Assembly: GCF_030161395.1 (NCBI RefSeq) | Contig: NZ_BSST01000001.1 | Coordinates: 1,860,001-1,924,000, forward strand | From: Thalassotalea insulae | Lineage (GTDB): Bacteria; Pseudomonadota; Gammaproteobacteria; Enterobacterales; Alteromonadaceae | Direction of reading: 5' to 3' | DNA length: 64,000 nucleotides | Shown here: positions 42,134 to 52,193 of the stretch, piece after piece | Position numbering within the stretch: the stretch's first letter is position 1 | How the letters are laid out: every line of letters starts with the position of its first letter | Translations under genes and position numbers: made by a program | The notes under the pieces: generated by a model | What the model saw: only the letters and a program-made list of their open reading frames with translations | Told to the model about the DNA's origin: nothing | The model's database searches: none

Positions 42134-44233
42134 GTGTCAGCGAATCAACAGGGACTAGGTAATCTCGCACGAATCGCCATTTCTGCATTGAAGGGCGTTG
42201 GCCCCAGCATGGCACAGAAGCTGGAAAAAATTGGGCTGGTTTCAGTTCAAGATCTGTTATTTCACCTACCGTTACGTTATGAAGATCGTACCCGGGTAAC
42301 TGCCATCAGAGACTGTTTACCCGGCATTTATACTAATATCATAGGTGAAATTACCCAAAACCAAATCATTCAAGGACGCCGCCGAATGCTGCTAGTCACA
42401 GTGAATGACGGCACAGGTTCAGTTAACTTACGCTTTTTCCATTTTTCCGCCGCACAAAAAAACAATCTCAGTATTGGTTTAGCGATTCGCTGCTACGGTG
42501 AAATTCAGCGAGGAGCACGTGGCTTTGAAATCATCCATCCGGAATACAAAGCATTAGAACAAGACCAGCCCTTAACGTCGGTAGAAGAAACTTTAACCCC
42601 GGTTTATCCGACCACAGACGGCCTCAGACAAATCACCTTGCGTAACCTGACCGAACAAGCACTGCAACGGCTCAAACGCGGTCAGGTGGAAGAGTTACTA
42701 CCAGCTGACTTTATTAATGAGCCATACTCGCTGGCCGACGCCTTAGCCTTTATGCATCGACCAACACCCGATACTTCGGTCACGCAGTTAGAGGCTGGTA
42801 AACATCCGGCCCAGCTCAGATTAATCAAAGAAGAGTTATTGGCCCATAATCTCAGCATGCTCAAGTTGAGACAATCCAGTGACGCCCATCAGGCAATGCC
42901 ATTAACGATTGATCAAACGCTTAACGATCAATTTTTAGCGTCGCTGCCTTTTTCTCCCACCAATGCACAGGCAAGGGTGGTAAAAGAGATCCGTACTGAC
43001 CTCAATAAAGCAATTCCGATGATGCGTTTAGTGCAGGGAGATGTCGGCTCAGGTAAAACCTTAGTCGCCGCCTTAGCGGCAATTACCGCTATCGGCCAAG
43101 GCTATCAAGTAGCATTAATGGCGCCAACAGAAATATTGGCCGAACAACATGCGATTAACTTTCAGCAATGGTTTGAACCTTTAGCGATTACTGTTGGCTG
43201 GCTCGCCGGAAAAACCAAAGGCAAGGCACGTAAACAGGCTCTCGAACATATCGCTAACGGTGATATGCAAATGGTGGTTGGCACTCATGCGTTATTTCAA
43301 GATGATGTCGTATTCAACAAGCTGACCTTAATCATTATCGATGAGCAGCACAGATTTGGTGTTCATCAACGACTAGCATTAAGAGAAAAAGGCGCATTTA
43401 ATAGAAACTATCCGCATCAGTTGATTATGACGGCTACACCTATCCCAAGAACACTAGCAATGACGGCTTACGCCGATCTTGACACCTCTGTTATCGATGA
43501 ACTACCGCCGGGACGAACGCCAATCACAACGGTGGCACTACCTGACAGTCGCCGTGACGATGTTGTTGCCCGTATTCGCTCCTCTTGTCTCGAAGAAAAC
43601 CGTCAGGCTTACTGGGTCTGCACTTTAATTGAAGAGTCTGAAGTGTTGCAGTGCCAGGCCGCAGAAGATACCGCAATTTATTTACAGCAACATTTACCTG
43701 AACTCAAAGTGGGTCTGGTCCATGGCCGAATGAAAGCACAGGAAAAACAGGCGATCATGGAAGAGTTTAAGGCTGGTGACCTGCATTTACTCGTGGCAAC
43801 CACAGTCATTGAAGTCGGAGTCGATGTGCCTAATTCCAGCTTAATGGTGATCGAAAACCCGGAACGTTTGGGCTTGGCACAATTACACCAGTTACGCGGT
43901 CGGGTCGGCCGCGGCTCAGTCGCTTCTCATTGCGTGTTAATGTATAAGAGTCCGTTATCAAAAACCGCCACTAAACGCCTGGCGGTACTAAGAGAAAGTA
44001 ACGACGGCTTTGTTATCGCGCAAAAAGATCTGGAAATTCGTGGTCCGGGAGAACTGCTCGGCACTAAACAAACCGGACTGGCGGAACTGAAAATTGCCGA
44101 TCTGGTACGCGATGCCGAGTTGATCCCCGAAGTACAGCAACATGCTTACCTGTTATGGCAACAATATCCTGACAAAGCACTGGCACTTATCGATCGCTGG
44201 CTTGGTAGCCGTGAGCATTATTCCAACGCATAA
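42134..44233 (+). CDS. recG: ATP-dependent DNA helicase RecG
   Basis: 699 residues from GTG 42134. A wedge/OB domain (VQDLLFHLPLRYEDRTRVT, NDGTGSVNLRFFHF) is followed by helicase motifs: Walker A GDVGSGKT, Walker B IIDEQHRFG, TATPIPRTLAMT, TTVIEVGVDVPNSSLMV and QLHQLRGRVGRG. It remodels stalled forks and Holliday junctions. The AAGG overlaps the GTG, so the exact start is less sure than the identity. Confidence 0.96.
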   Translation: MSANQQGLGNLARIAISALKGVGPSMAQKLEKIGLVSVQDLLFHLPLRYEDRTRVTAIRDCLPGIYTNIIGEITQNQIIQGRRRMLLVTVNDGTGSVNLRFFHFSAAQKNNLSIGLAIRCYGEIQRGARGFEIIHPEYKALEQDQPLTSVEETLTPVYPTTDGLRQITLRNLTEQALQRLKRGQVEELLPADFINEPYSLADALAFMHRPTPDTSVTQLEAGKHPAQLRLIKEELLAHNLSMLKLRQSSDAHQAMPLTIDQTLNDQFLASLPFSPTNAQARVVKEIRTDLNKAIPMMRLVQGDVGSGKTLVAALAAITAIGQGYQVALMAPTEILAEQHAINFQQWFEPLAITVGWLAGKTKGKARKQALEHIANGDMQMVVGTHALFQDDVVFNKLTLIIIDEQHRFGVHQRLALREKGAFNRNYPHQLIMTATPIPRTLAMTAYADLDTSVIDELPPGRTPITTVALPDSRRDDVVARIRSSCLEENRQAYWVCTLIEESEVLQCQAAEDTAIYLQQHLPELKVGLVHGRMKAQEKQAIMEEFKAGDLHLLVATTVIEVGVDVPNSSLMVIENPERLGLAQLHQLRGRVGRGSVASHCVLMYKSPLSKTATKRLAVLRESNDGFVIAQKDLEIRGPGELLGTKQTGLAELKIADLVRDAELIPEVQQHAYLLWQQYPDKALALIDRWLGSREHYSNA

Positions 44234-44315
44234 AGTCCAGATTAACCGTTATCAATAGCTTTTCACAAAAATACTCACTACCCTTAGCTATAATAATCCA
44301 TCGCTACACAGATAT

Positions 44316-45089
44316 ATGAATTTTTTCATCAAGTTAGCCTTAGTTATTCTTATACCATCTTTTATTACTCAAGCCGACGAGACAAAACTTAAGCTGGCAT
44401 CGGATGAATGGTGCCCGTTTATTTGCATTCAAGGCAAGCAAATCAGCCACGGTTTTCTTGTTGACGCCTCAAAAGACATTCTCAAACACGCTAACGTTAA
44501 TTTAACGTCATTATTACTACCGTTAAATAGAGCGATGATCTTAGCAGAACAAGGAAAAATAGATGGTATTTATGCGCCGACAATCAGTGATCGATTCATT
44601 AACAGCATGCCGTTAACTTATTCGCGAGCTTGCTTTTTCGTCAACCGGCAAAATAAATGGCGTTATACCGATATTAAAGACTTAAGTCCGGTGACCGTCA
44701 ATGTAGTAGACGATTATGGTTATGATGGCGGTCCATTTGATGCATTTCTCAGTAATGCCAAAAAATCCAAGGCGGCTAATATTATTTTTCGCACCGGAGA
44801 TATCGCTGCCAAAACCAATGTCCAGTTGTTACTCAAACAGCGTATCGAGATATTACTTGAGCACGAAGCGGTGATGTCACATCTGTTAACGGAGAGAAAT
44901 GAAACCCATCAAATCAGAAAAGCTGGCTGTTTAAAACACGCTTTGCCACTTGTGATAGGTATTTCCAACAGTCACCCCAATGCAAAAGAATTGATACAGA
45001 CATTTAATGTCGGCTTAACAAAGCTAATAGAATCTGGCCGCTTCACCCAGCTGATGGAAACCTACCATCTAACCGCAAATCAGTTTTAA
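44316..45089 (+). CDS. Periplasmic solute-binding protein (SBP_bac_3-like)
   Basis: 257 residues with a signal peptide ending ITQADE (about residue 21). The type-II binding-protein fold begins LKLASDEWCPFICIQGKQISHGFLVDASKDIL, with LPLNRAMILAEQGKIDGIYAPT and the hinge region. Such orphan proteins without permease often act as sensors or as polar amino-acid binding proteins. No ABC permease gene lies nearby. Monocistronic between recG and the acyltransferase. Confidence 0.82.
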   Translation: MNFFIKLALVILIPSFITQADETKLKLASDEWCPFICIQGKQISHGFLVDASKDILKHANVNLTSLLLPLNRAMILAEQGKIDGIYAPTISDRFINSMPLTYSRACFFVNRQNKWRYTDIKDLSPVTVNVVDDYGYDGGPFDAFLSNAKKSKAANIIFRTGDIAAKTNVQLLLKQRIEILLEHEAVMSHLLTERNETHQIRKAGCLKHALPLVIGISNSHPNAKELIQTFNVGLTKLIESGRFTQLMETYHLTANQF

Positions 45090-45266
45090 CCTTTTATTTC
45101 GAGGTGACACTGTTCGACCACTGACTCGACAGCCATGAGCATTACTCAATCACCTGATTTATATCAAAATACTCTTTACTTATAGCAAAAAATCACTAGT
45201 GCTTACTGCTATCTACCTGTAGATTTAACATTAAATTAACAATACTTAAGCACTCCGATATTAACA

Positions 45267-46313
45267 ATGAATACGCGATTTTTTGAAATTGATTTACTGC
45301 GTTTTTTATCTGCACTGGGCGTGGTGATTTTTCATTACACCTATACCGCAGTAATGGAGGGCTATGCACCTGTCGCAGATTTTGAGAGTTTAAGGGTAGC
45401 GACCCGATATGCTTATATGGGCATCAATTTTTTCTTTATCATAAGCGGCTTTGTTATTTTTATGAGCGTCGCTGATGGTTGTGCTAAAAAATTTCTGATC
45501 TCTCGTTTTGTACGCTTGTTTCCGGCTTACTGGGCTGCATTAATCATCACCAGTATTGTCACCGTTTTTTGGGGAGGAGAAGTTTTTTCTGTCAGTTGGC
45601 CACAATTTTTTGCCAATACAACTATGGTCAATGAAGCGTTAAACTATAAACCCATCGACGGCGCCTATTGGACACTCTATATAGAACTCAAATTTTACTT
45701 ATTTATACTAGCGTTATTATTACTTGGTTGGTTAAAACATTTTCAGCATATTATCGCCCTGGTATTAGCGTTAAGTCTAATCGCGCTATACACACCTTGG
45801 GCAAGCAATATTAATATGTTCACAGCGATGTTTCCTCACTGGAGTGGCTACTTTGCTACGGGTTGTATCTTTTATTTATTAAAACGTGATGGCGTAAACT
45901 GGTATCGCATGTCTCTGTTAGTTCTTGCTTACTGCTACGTACTGAAGCAATCGGTGCTGTTTGGTGACTTAATGGGACAATGGTTTCAACTCCACTTTAA
46001 CAGTACAACTATCGTATTATTAAATACTTTATTTTTTGCGCTATTTTGTCTCACAGCATTCTGCCAGAATAATCCGTTACGCCAATCCTGGTGCTACTAT
46101 CTGGGAATTTTGACCTACCCTTTATATCTGATACATCAGCACTTAGGGTATATAATTTTCAATACCTTAGGAAATAAAGACAATATTCAGTTAATGGTCA
46201 TTATCACTATTGGTGTGATGTTATTTATCGCCTTTATGTTACATAAATATATTGAAATTAAATTAGCCAAGCCATTGAATAACTGGCTTAAGCAAAGATT
46301 CTTAACTCGCTAA
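45267..46313 (+). CDS. Acyltransferase 3 family membrane protein (OafA/YrhL-like)
   Basis: 348 residues with about ten transmembrane helices. The N-terminal motif FEIDLLRFLSALGVVIFHYTY contains the catalytic histidine, and FLISRFVRLFPAYWAALIIT follows. These proteins O-acylate surface glycans such as LPS or exopolysaccharide. The 177-bp upstream region contains no clear regulatory element. The 3' end overlaps the convergent lipoprotein gene by 4 bp. Confidence 0.9.
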   Translation: MNTRFFEIDLLRFLSALGVVIFHYTYTAVMEGYAPVADFESLRVATRYAYMGINFFFIISGFVIFMSVADGCAKKFLISRFVRLFPAYWAALIITSIVTVFWGGEVFSVSWPQFFANTTMVNEALNYKPIDGAYWTLYIELKFYLFILALLLLGWLKHFQHIIALVLALSLIALYTPWASNINMFTAMFPHWSGYFATGCIFYLLKRDGVNWYRMSLLVLAYCYVLKQSVLFGDLMGQWFQLHFNSTTIVLLNTLFFALFCLTAFCQNNPLRQSWCYYLGILTYPLYLIHQHLGYIIFNTLGNKDNIQLMVIITIGVMLFIAFMLHKYIEIKLAKPLNNWLKQRFLTR

Positions 46314-46528
46314 TTTGTTTTATCGTTTATGACCTGCTGACGCTCCCGCTGATAGTCTTCATAACTTTTGTTGTTAATTTCTTTCAGGCATTGCTCATAC
46401 TCCGGACCGACATATTCCCGACAGTAAGACTGACGATTCTGCTTACCCGCATCATATAACTCCTTCGAACTACACGCTGATATTGTCAATAAAATCAGTA
46501 GCAATTGTATAATTTTATTAGATGGCAT
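46310..46528 (-). CDS. Small lipoprotein
   Basis: 72 residues from ATG 46528 (AAGGA directly upstream). Lipobox TISAC (lipid cysteine about residue 19), then a charged, helical mature part with two cysteines (YCREYVGPEYEQCLKE), typical of small uncharacterised gammaproteobacterial lipoproteins. Function unknown. It converges on the acyltransferase gene with a 4-bp overlap. Confidence 0.75.
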   Translation of the reverse strand: MPSNKIIQLLLILLTISACSSKELYDAGKQNRQSYCREYVGPEYEQCLKEINNKSYEDYQRERQQVINDKTN

Positions 46529-46684
46529 TTTCCTTAATACTCCAGTTATTGTTATCACACCCGAGCATTTAGAAAAATTTTTTAGTTAAAAGTTCATTAC
46601 TGTCAGATATCTTGATCTGAATAGTTAATTATTACTAAGAAATACGGTAGACTAGCGATAATTTTTAAACACTGTGAACACCCT

Positions 46685-47476
46685 ATGTCATCGTCACCAC
46701 AACCTTCAGAGCATCAAGCTGCCTCATCTGATACTGAGCAAACCACGCACTTTGGCTATCAAACTGTCGATAAACAGGAAAAAGAATCCAAGGTTGCCAG
46801 CGTATTTCACTCTGTGGCCCAGCAATATGACATCATGAATGACTTAATGTCGTTTGGTATTCACCGCTTATGGAAACGTTTCACTATCGATGCCAGTGGT
46901 GTTCGTCCTGGTAATAAAGTATTAGATTTAGCGGGTGGCACTGGTGATCTCACCGCCAGGTTTTCAAAATTAGTTAGCCGTGAAGGTAAAGTGATATTAG
47001 CAGATATTAACAGTTCAATGCTCAATGTTGGCCGGGATAAATTACGTGATAAAGGACTGGTACAAAATATTGAATATGTCCAAGCAAATGCGCAATACCT
47101 GCCATTTGAAGACAATAGCTTTGACGTAATTACCATTGCCTTTGGCCTGCGTAATGTCACCGATAAAGACATGGCATTACGGTCGATGTACCGGGTATTA
47201 AAGCCTGGTGGCCGCTTACTGGTATTAGAGTTTTCCAAACCAGAGCATGAAATTATCAATAAGCTCTACGATTTTTATTCATTTAGTATCTTACCTAAAA
47301 TGGGGGAACTGGTGGCCAAAGATGGTGACAGTTACCAGTACCTTGCGGAGTCTATCCGTATGCACCCTGATCAGGAAACATTAAAATCTATGATGGATGA
47401 TGCAGGATTTGAGCAAACCAGTTATACCAATTTGACCGATGGTGTGGTTGCATTACACAAAGGATATAAATTTTAA
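46685..47476 (+). CDS. ubiE: Ubiquinone/menaquinone C-methyltransferase UbiE
   Basis: 263 residues. KVASVFHSVAQQYDIMNDLMSFGIHRLWKR, the SAM motif LDLAGGTGDLTARF, ITIAFGLRNVTD and LKPGGRLLVLEFSKP are all diagnostic. It methylates demethylmenaquinone and the octaprenyl-methoxybenzoquinol ring. The first 25 residues are a low-complexity extension. First gene of ubiE-ubiJ-ubiB; ubiJ follows after 3 bp. Confidence 0.97.
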   Translation: MSSSPQPSEHQAASSDTEQTTHFGYQTVDKQEKESKVASVFHSVAQQYDIMNDLMSFGIHRLWKRFTIDASGVRPGNKVLDLAGGTGDLTARFSKLVSREGKVILADINSSMLNVGRDKLRDKGLVQNIEYVQANAQYLPFEDNSFDVITIAFGLRNVTDKDMALRSMYRVLKPGGRLLVLEFSKPEHEIINKLYDFYSFSILPKMGELVAKDGDSYQYLAESIRMHPDQETLKSMMDDAGFEQTSYTNLTDGVVALHKGYKF

Positions 47477-47479
47477 ATT

Positions 47480-48139
47480 ATGTCGACATTCCACATGCCG
47501 CAACAAATGTTATTGCTAATAATTGAGACTATTATCAATAAAGCTTTAACATTAAACATAAATAATAACAAAGCATTGCATGAGTTGTCGGAAAAAACCT
47601 TAACGATCAAATTAACCGAATTAAACTTTCCCGTCACCTTAACTGTTGATGGGGAGCAAGTATTAGTTACCAGTAATGTTGAACACAATGATTGTCAGCT
47701 AACATCTAATATTGCGGCATTACAGCAGCTACAGCAAAACCAACAATTAACTGAACTGATCAAGCAGGATAAACTTGATATCAGTGGTGATTTAAAAGTT
47801 GCCCAACGTTTTGCAAGCCTGTTTGAAAACATTACCATTGACTGGCGTTCAGAACTGGCGAAGCATATAGGAGATATTCCAACTTATAAACTTGGACAGT
47901 TTTCTGATTGGTGCAAACAAAAATTACAATTTGCTGCACAGCAAATTCAGGCAGATGCCAGTGAATACCTAGTGCACGAACAGCAACTTGCGATAACATC
48001 TGATAACATCGATGATTTTTCACAACAAGTTTCACAATTAGCACAACGCATTAATCAACTTGAATTACGTATGACCCATATAGACGATATGCTCACTTCA
48101 AGCATGCTAGTTGGTAAGGATACCCAAGATAGTGAGTAG
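47480..48139 (+). CDS. ubiJ: Ubiquinone biosynthesis accessory factor UbiJ
   Basis: 219 residues. An SCP2 lipid-binding domain covers about residues 15-115 (LTIKLTELNFPVTLTVDGEQVLVTS, LDISGDLKVAQRFASLFENITIDWRSELAKHIG), followed by a C-terminal coiled coil (QVSQLAQRINQLELRMTHIDDML). It scaffolds the soluble Ubi complex and holds lipophilic intermediates. Its last bases overlap the ubiB start. Confidence 0.93.
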   Translation: MSTFHMPQQMLLLIIETIINKALTLNINNNKALHELSEKTLTIKLTELNFPVTLTVDGEQVLVTSNVEHNDCQLTSNIAALQQLQQNQQLTELIKQDKLDISGDLKVAQRFASLFENITIDWRSELAKHIGDIPTYKLGQFSDWCKQKLQFAAQQIQADASEYLVHEQQLAITSDNIDDFSQQVSQLAQRINQLELRMTHIDDMLTSSMLVGKDTQDSE

Positions 48140-49697
48140 TTTTCGTTTATACCGCATCATCAAAACCTTTTTTCACTATGGTTTAGACGAACTGCTACCG
48201 CAAAACACCTTGCCCTGGTATACAAAATTACTACGATTGAGCTTGTTCTGGCTGCGTAACAAACACAAAGACAAACCACTAGCGCTACGCTTTCGCTTGG
48301 CGATTGAATCACTTGGCCCAGTATTTATTAAATTTGGCCAGATGTTATCAACCCGCAGAGACCTGCTGCCAGAAGATTTTGCTAATGAACTGGCAATGCT
48401 ACAAGACAGAGTACCCGCTTTTAACGGCGAGCAAGCTAAAAAAATTATTATTGAGGCCATTGGTGAGCAAACCTTTGAACAATACTTTCAGGCGTTTGAA
48501 CTTGAGCCATTGGCCTCAGCATCAATCGCGCAAGTTCATACCGCTACCTTAACGCTTGATGATCATGATAAAGAGATTGTGATCAAAGTATTACGTCCTA
48601 ATATCAAAAAAGTCATTCACGCCGATATCAAGGTAATGACGTTATTTGCCAAACTTTTAGCCCGCTGGCTGCCCGATGGCAAACGTTTACGGCCAAAAGA
48701 AGTCGTTGCTGAATATAAGAAAACCATTCTCGATGAGCTAGATCTCAACAGAGAAGCAGCAAACGCCATCCAGCTACAGCGTAATTTCAGCCAAGGAAGA
48801 GAATATGATCATATTCTCTATGTGCCTGAAATTTATAGCCAATATTGTTCTAAAAACGTCTTAGTAATGGAACGTATCTATGGTATTGGCGTTGGAGAAA
48901 TTGACCGGTTACATGCGCTTAATGTCAATATGAAGCTGCTCGCCGAACGTGGTGTTGAAGTGTTTTTTACTCAGGTGTTTCGTGACAGTTTTTTTCACGC
49001 CGATATGCATCCGGGTAATGTCTTTGTTAACGCAACCAATTCTGCCGATCCGACTTGGATTGCCATAGATTGTGGCATTGTCGGTACCTTAAACCGGGAA
49101 GATAAACGCTACCTTGCCGAGAACTTTGTCGCCTTTTTTAACCGCGATTACCGTAAAGTGGCACAGTTGCATGTAGATTCAGGCTGGGTGCCTGCAGGCA
49201 CTAGTGTTGATGAATTTGAATTTGCCATTCGCACCGTCTGTGAGCCCATATTTAATAAGCCATTAGCAGAAATTTCCTTTGGTCAGGTATTAGTGAATCT
49301 GTTTAATACCGCCCGTCGCTTTAATATGGAAGTGCAACCGCAACTGGTATTATTACAAAAAACCTTACTCTATATCGAAGGTTTAGGGCGTCAGCTCTAC
49401 CCACAGCTAGATTTATGGCAAACCGCCAAACCTTTTCTGGAAAATTGGGTACAAGAGCAGATGGGGGTAAAAGCCGTATTTACCAAAATCAAAGAAAATA
49501 TTCCATTTTGGAATGAAAAACTACCCGAAATACCCGATCTAATTTACGATTATTTAAAAACCAGTAAAGATAGTCACCAGCAACAATTAGCCTTGTTAAA
49601 AACACTGCAACAACAACGCCAGCAACAACATTTGCGAATGATACAAACTATTATTCTCGCTGCTAGCATGCTGACTATTGCAATATTATTTAGCTAA
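48132..49697 (+). CDS. ubiB: Ubiquinone biosynthesis regulatory ATPase/kinase-like UbiB
   Basis: 521 residues with the proposed GTG start at 48132, overlapping the ubiJ stop by 8 bp with AAGGAT ten bases upstream; a TTG at 48111 is an alternative. Motifs: GPVFIKFGQMLSTRRDLLPEDFANEL (KxGQ), atypical kinase loop FFHADMHPGNVFV, IDCGIVGTL, and a C-terminal membrane helix (IQTIILAASMLTIAILF). It is a COQ8/ADCK-type ATPase essential for aerobic ubiquinone synthesis. Confidence 0.95.
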   Translation: MSSFRLYRIIKTFFHYGLDELLPQNTLPWYTKLLRLSLFWLRNKHKDKPLALRFRLAIESLGPVFIKFGQMLSTRRDLLPEDFANELAMLQDRVPAFNGEQAKKIIIEAIGEQTFEQYFQAFELEPLASASIAQVHTATLTLDDHDKEIVIKVLRPNIKKVIHADIKVMTLFAKLLARWLPDGKRLRPKEVVAEYKKTILDELDLNREAANAIQLQRNFSQGREYDHILYVPEIYSQYCSKNVLVMERIYGIGVGEIDRLHALNVNMKLLAERGVEVFFTQVFRDSFFHADMHPGNVFVNATNSADPTWIAIDCGIVGTLNREDKRYLAENFVAFFNRDYRKVAQLHVDSGWVPAGTSVDEFEFAIRTVCEPIFNKPLAEISFGQVLVNLFNTARRFNMEVQPQLVLLQKTLLYIEGLGRQLYPQLDLWQTAKPFLENWVQEQMGVKAVFTKIKENIPFWNEKLPEIPDLIYDYLKTSKDSHQQQLALLKTLQQQRQQQHLRMIQTIILAASMLTIAILFS

Positions 49698-49787
49698 AAG
49701 ATCAAATAGTTATTACATTCAACTTGCGAATTTGTCTAAATAGTGTCATCTTTTTATTATCTGACAATGGCATTTACGAAGTGAAAA

Positions 49788-50162
49788 ATGGACTTTAGAA
49801 AGCATATTCTGATCGTCGAAGATGAACCCCATATCGCTAACTTATATCGTGAATTTATCGAAGAATTTGATTATCAAACCAGCATTTGCCTCGATGGCGA
49901 GCAAGCATTATCACTTTTTACCACTAACCCAACAAATTTTGATTTAGTGCTGACCGATCAAACCATGCCAAACATCTCTGGCAACGAGCTCAGTAGTCAA
50001 TTATTAAAAGTAGCGCCTTCAGTTCCTATCATCATGTGTACGGGACACAGCACAGAAAATGATAAAAAAACCGCTATTGACATTGGCATTAAGCACTATC
50101 TAGTTAAACCAGTAAATTTGCCTGACTTAGTGACAGTAATAGATAATTTATTGAAAGACTAA
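49788..50162 (+). CDS. Stand-alone CheY-like response regulator
   Basis: 124 residues, a single receiver domain: acidic pair in LIVEDEPHI, phospho-acceptor in LVLTDQTMPN, the Thr/Ser in IIMCTGHS and the lysine of YLVKPVNL. There is no output domain. The cognate kinase is not adjacent, so the pathway is unknown. It precedes the PhoD-like gene on the same strand by 49 bp. Confidence 0.92.
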   Translation: MDFRKHILIVEDEPHIANLYREFIEEFDYQTSICLDGEQALSLFTTNPTNFDLVLTDQTMPNISGNELSSQLLKVAPSVPIIMCTGHSTENDKKTAIDIGIKHYLVKPVNLPDLVTVIDNLLKD

Positions 50163-50211
50163 ACGGCTCTGATACACTGCGGTAATTTACTCATAATAAT
50201 AAAATACTACT

Positions 50212-52098
50212 TTGTCTTCTTTAGCTCCGATCATTGCAGGCCCAATCGTTCGACACCTTGATAGCCATAATTTAACCCTGTGGCTAGTAACGACTAAGCC
50301 TTATCAACTCACGCTTAGTTTATTTCAACAAGACTTAGCACCGATAGTCAAACGGCCATTAACATCAGATGAATGTAGCTCAGTAGCTATAGGTGAACGC
50401 GCTTTTATTCAGCTCGTTTCATTAAAACTACAACAGCCATTACCCACCAATAGCCTTATTTATTACGATATTGAATTCAGCGACAAGCAAAACAGTCATC
50501 AGCTAACCGAACTGATACCCGAGCTACTATACCCTGGACAGAAGTTACCTAGTGTTGTTGTACCTAATAATATTAACAGCATGTTGCATGGCTCTTGCCG
50601 AAAGCCGCATTATAACAGTGGTGATGGCTTAACCCGGATTGATGATTTATTAGCGACTGAGCAATTTGAAGCAGATAAGCGACCAGCATTAGTTATGATG
50701 TCCGGTGACCAAATTTACGCCGATGATGTTGCCGGCCCCACGTTAGTTGCCATTCATCAAGTAATTGAAATCTTAGGTTTATATCCGGAAGAGTTTCAAG
50801 GTGCTGTAGTAAATAACAGTGAGCAGTTATTCAGCAGTAAATACTGCTATTACCAGCGTGACAAATTATTACCTCATACCGAAGCGAATAAAGCAGTTTA
50901 TGACAAGCTATTTGCCGCCAGTAAAAAACCGATTTTTACTTCCGTCAATGCGAAAAATCATCTAGTCACATTAGCTGAAAATCTGGCGATGTATTTACTG
51001 GTATGGTCGCCAGAGCTATGGCAGGCAGTAAATTTTTCGTCAGAGAGAGTTCCTCTCGGTTATCAAACACAATATCAGGATGAACTGCTGACAATTAAAG
51101 AGTTTATCCAAGGCTTAACTCAGGTAAGACGGGCGCTAGCCCATATTCCCAGTTATATGATTTTTGATGATCATGATATTACCGACGACTGGAACTTAAC
51201 CCGCGGCTGGGAAGAAGCGGCATATAATCACGCATTTTCTAAGCGTATTATCGGCAATTCGTTAATTGCTTACTGGTTATGTCAAGGCTGGGGCAATGCA
51301 CCACATAAGTTTGACTCATTAAATGCTAAAATAAAGCTATGGTTTAACGGCCAAGGTGTTCAACAGCAAGAATCAATGATCGATAAGCTATTAAGCTGGC
51401 AAGACTGGCATTTTAGTTTAGCAACGACACCTAAACTTGTAGTGCTGGATACCCGAACCCAACGCTGGCGTTCAGAAAGCCGGGCATCAAAACCTTCCGG
51501 GTTAATGGACTGGGAAGCGTTAACAGCAATGCAGCAGGAGTTGATCGGTGAATCGAGAGTCATTCTTGTATCACCCGCACCGATTTATGGCGTAAAAATT
51601 ATCGAAGCGATACAGCGCATTTTTACCTTTTTCGGTCAGCCGTTAATGGTTGATGCAGAAAACTGGATGGCACATTCCGGTACGGCCAACGTGATGCTCA
51701 ATATTTTTCGTCATAACAAAACGCCACCAGAATTTATTATTCTCTCTGGCGATGTGCATTATTCCTTTGTCTACGACGTTAGCCATAGGTTTAGTAAAAA
51801 CAGTTCCCGTATTGTCCAGATCACCTGCAGTGGTATTAAAAATCAGTTTCCTAGCGGCCTACTGCGCTGGCTGGATAAATTAAATCGCTATCTCTATGCC
51901 CCTTATTCACCGTTAAACTGGTTTACTAAACGACGCCGAATGAAGGTTAACGTCCGTAAGCCAAATAATGCTAAAAGAGCACAGTTATATAATGGCAGTG
52001 GCATCGGATTGCTCCATTTAACCGACAACGAACAATTGGTTCAGGCTGAACTAATAACCGCAGACGGTGAGCATATCCAGTTTGGTGAACAGAGGTAA
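50212..52098 (+). CDS. PhoD-like metallophosphatase
   Basis: 628 residues from a proposed TTG at 50212 with no convincing SD. The N-terminal LAPIIAGPIVRHLDSHNLTLWLVTT is followed by metal-ligand motifs MMSGDQIYADDVAGPT, FDDHDITDDWN and ILSGDVHYSF, as in PhoD-type alkaline phosphatases/phosphodiesterases. No signal peptide or Tat motif is visible, unlike classical PhoD, so it may be cytoplasmic. The substrate is unknown. Confidence 0.85.
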   Translation: MSSLAPIIAGPIVRHLDSHNLTLWLVTTKPYQLTLSLFQQDLAPIVKRPLTSDECSSVAIGERAFIQLVSLKLQQPLPTNSLIYYDIEFSDKQNSHQLTELIPELLYPGQKLPSVVVPNNINSMLHGSCRKPHYNSGDGLTRIDDLLATEQFEADKRPALVMMSGDQIYADDVAGPTLVAIHQVIEILGLYPEEFQGAVVNNSEQLFSSKYCYYQRDKLLPHTEANKAVYDKLFAASKKPIFTSVNAKNHLVTLAENLAMYLLVWSPELWQAVNFSSERVPLGYQTQYQDELLTIKEFIQGLTQVRRALAHIPSYMIFDDHDITDDWNLTRGWEEAAYNHAFSKRIIGNSLIAYWLCQGWGNAPHKFDSLNAKIKLWFNGQGVQQQESMIDKLLSWQDWHFSLATTPKLVVLDTRTQRWRSESRASKPSGLMDWEALTAMQQELIGESRVILVSPAPIYGVKIIEAIQRIFTFFGQPLMVDAENWMAHSGTANVMLNIFRHNKTPPEFIILSGDVHYSFVYDVSHRFSKNSSRIVQITCSGIKNQFPSGLLRWLDKLNRYLYAPYSPLNWFTKRRRMKVNVRKPNNAKRAQLYNGSGIGLLHLTDNEQLVQAELITADGEHIQFGEQR

Positions 52099-52193
52099 TA
52101 AAAAAGCAGGCGATTTGCCTAATGCCAATCAGTTAACAAACATTAGTGTAAAGTTAGAAATAAATACTTTCTAACATTGGTTTTCTAATCTGA

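Noticed and set aside
45100..45125. CTGTTCG near 45109 as another activator site of the sigma-54 regulon
   Set aside because: It is a single half-site without an inverted partner, and no GG-N10-GC promoter follows before the acyltransferase gene.
46861..47259. 132-codon minus-strand ORF
   Set aside because: It is antisense within ubiE, whose plus-strand motifs are complete.
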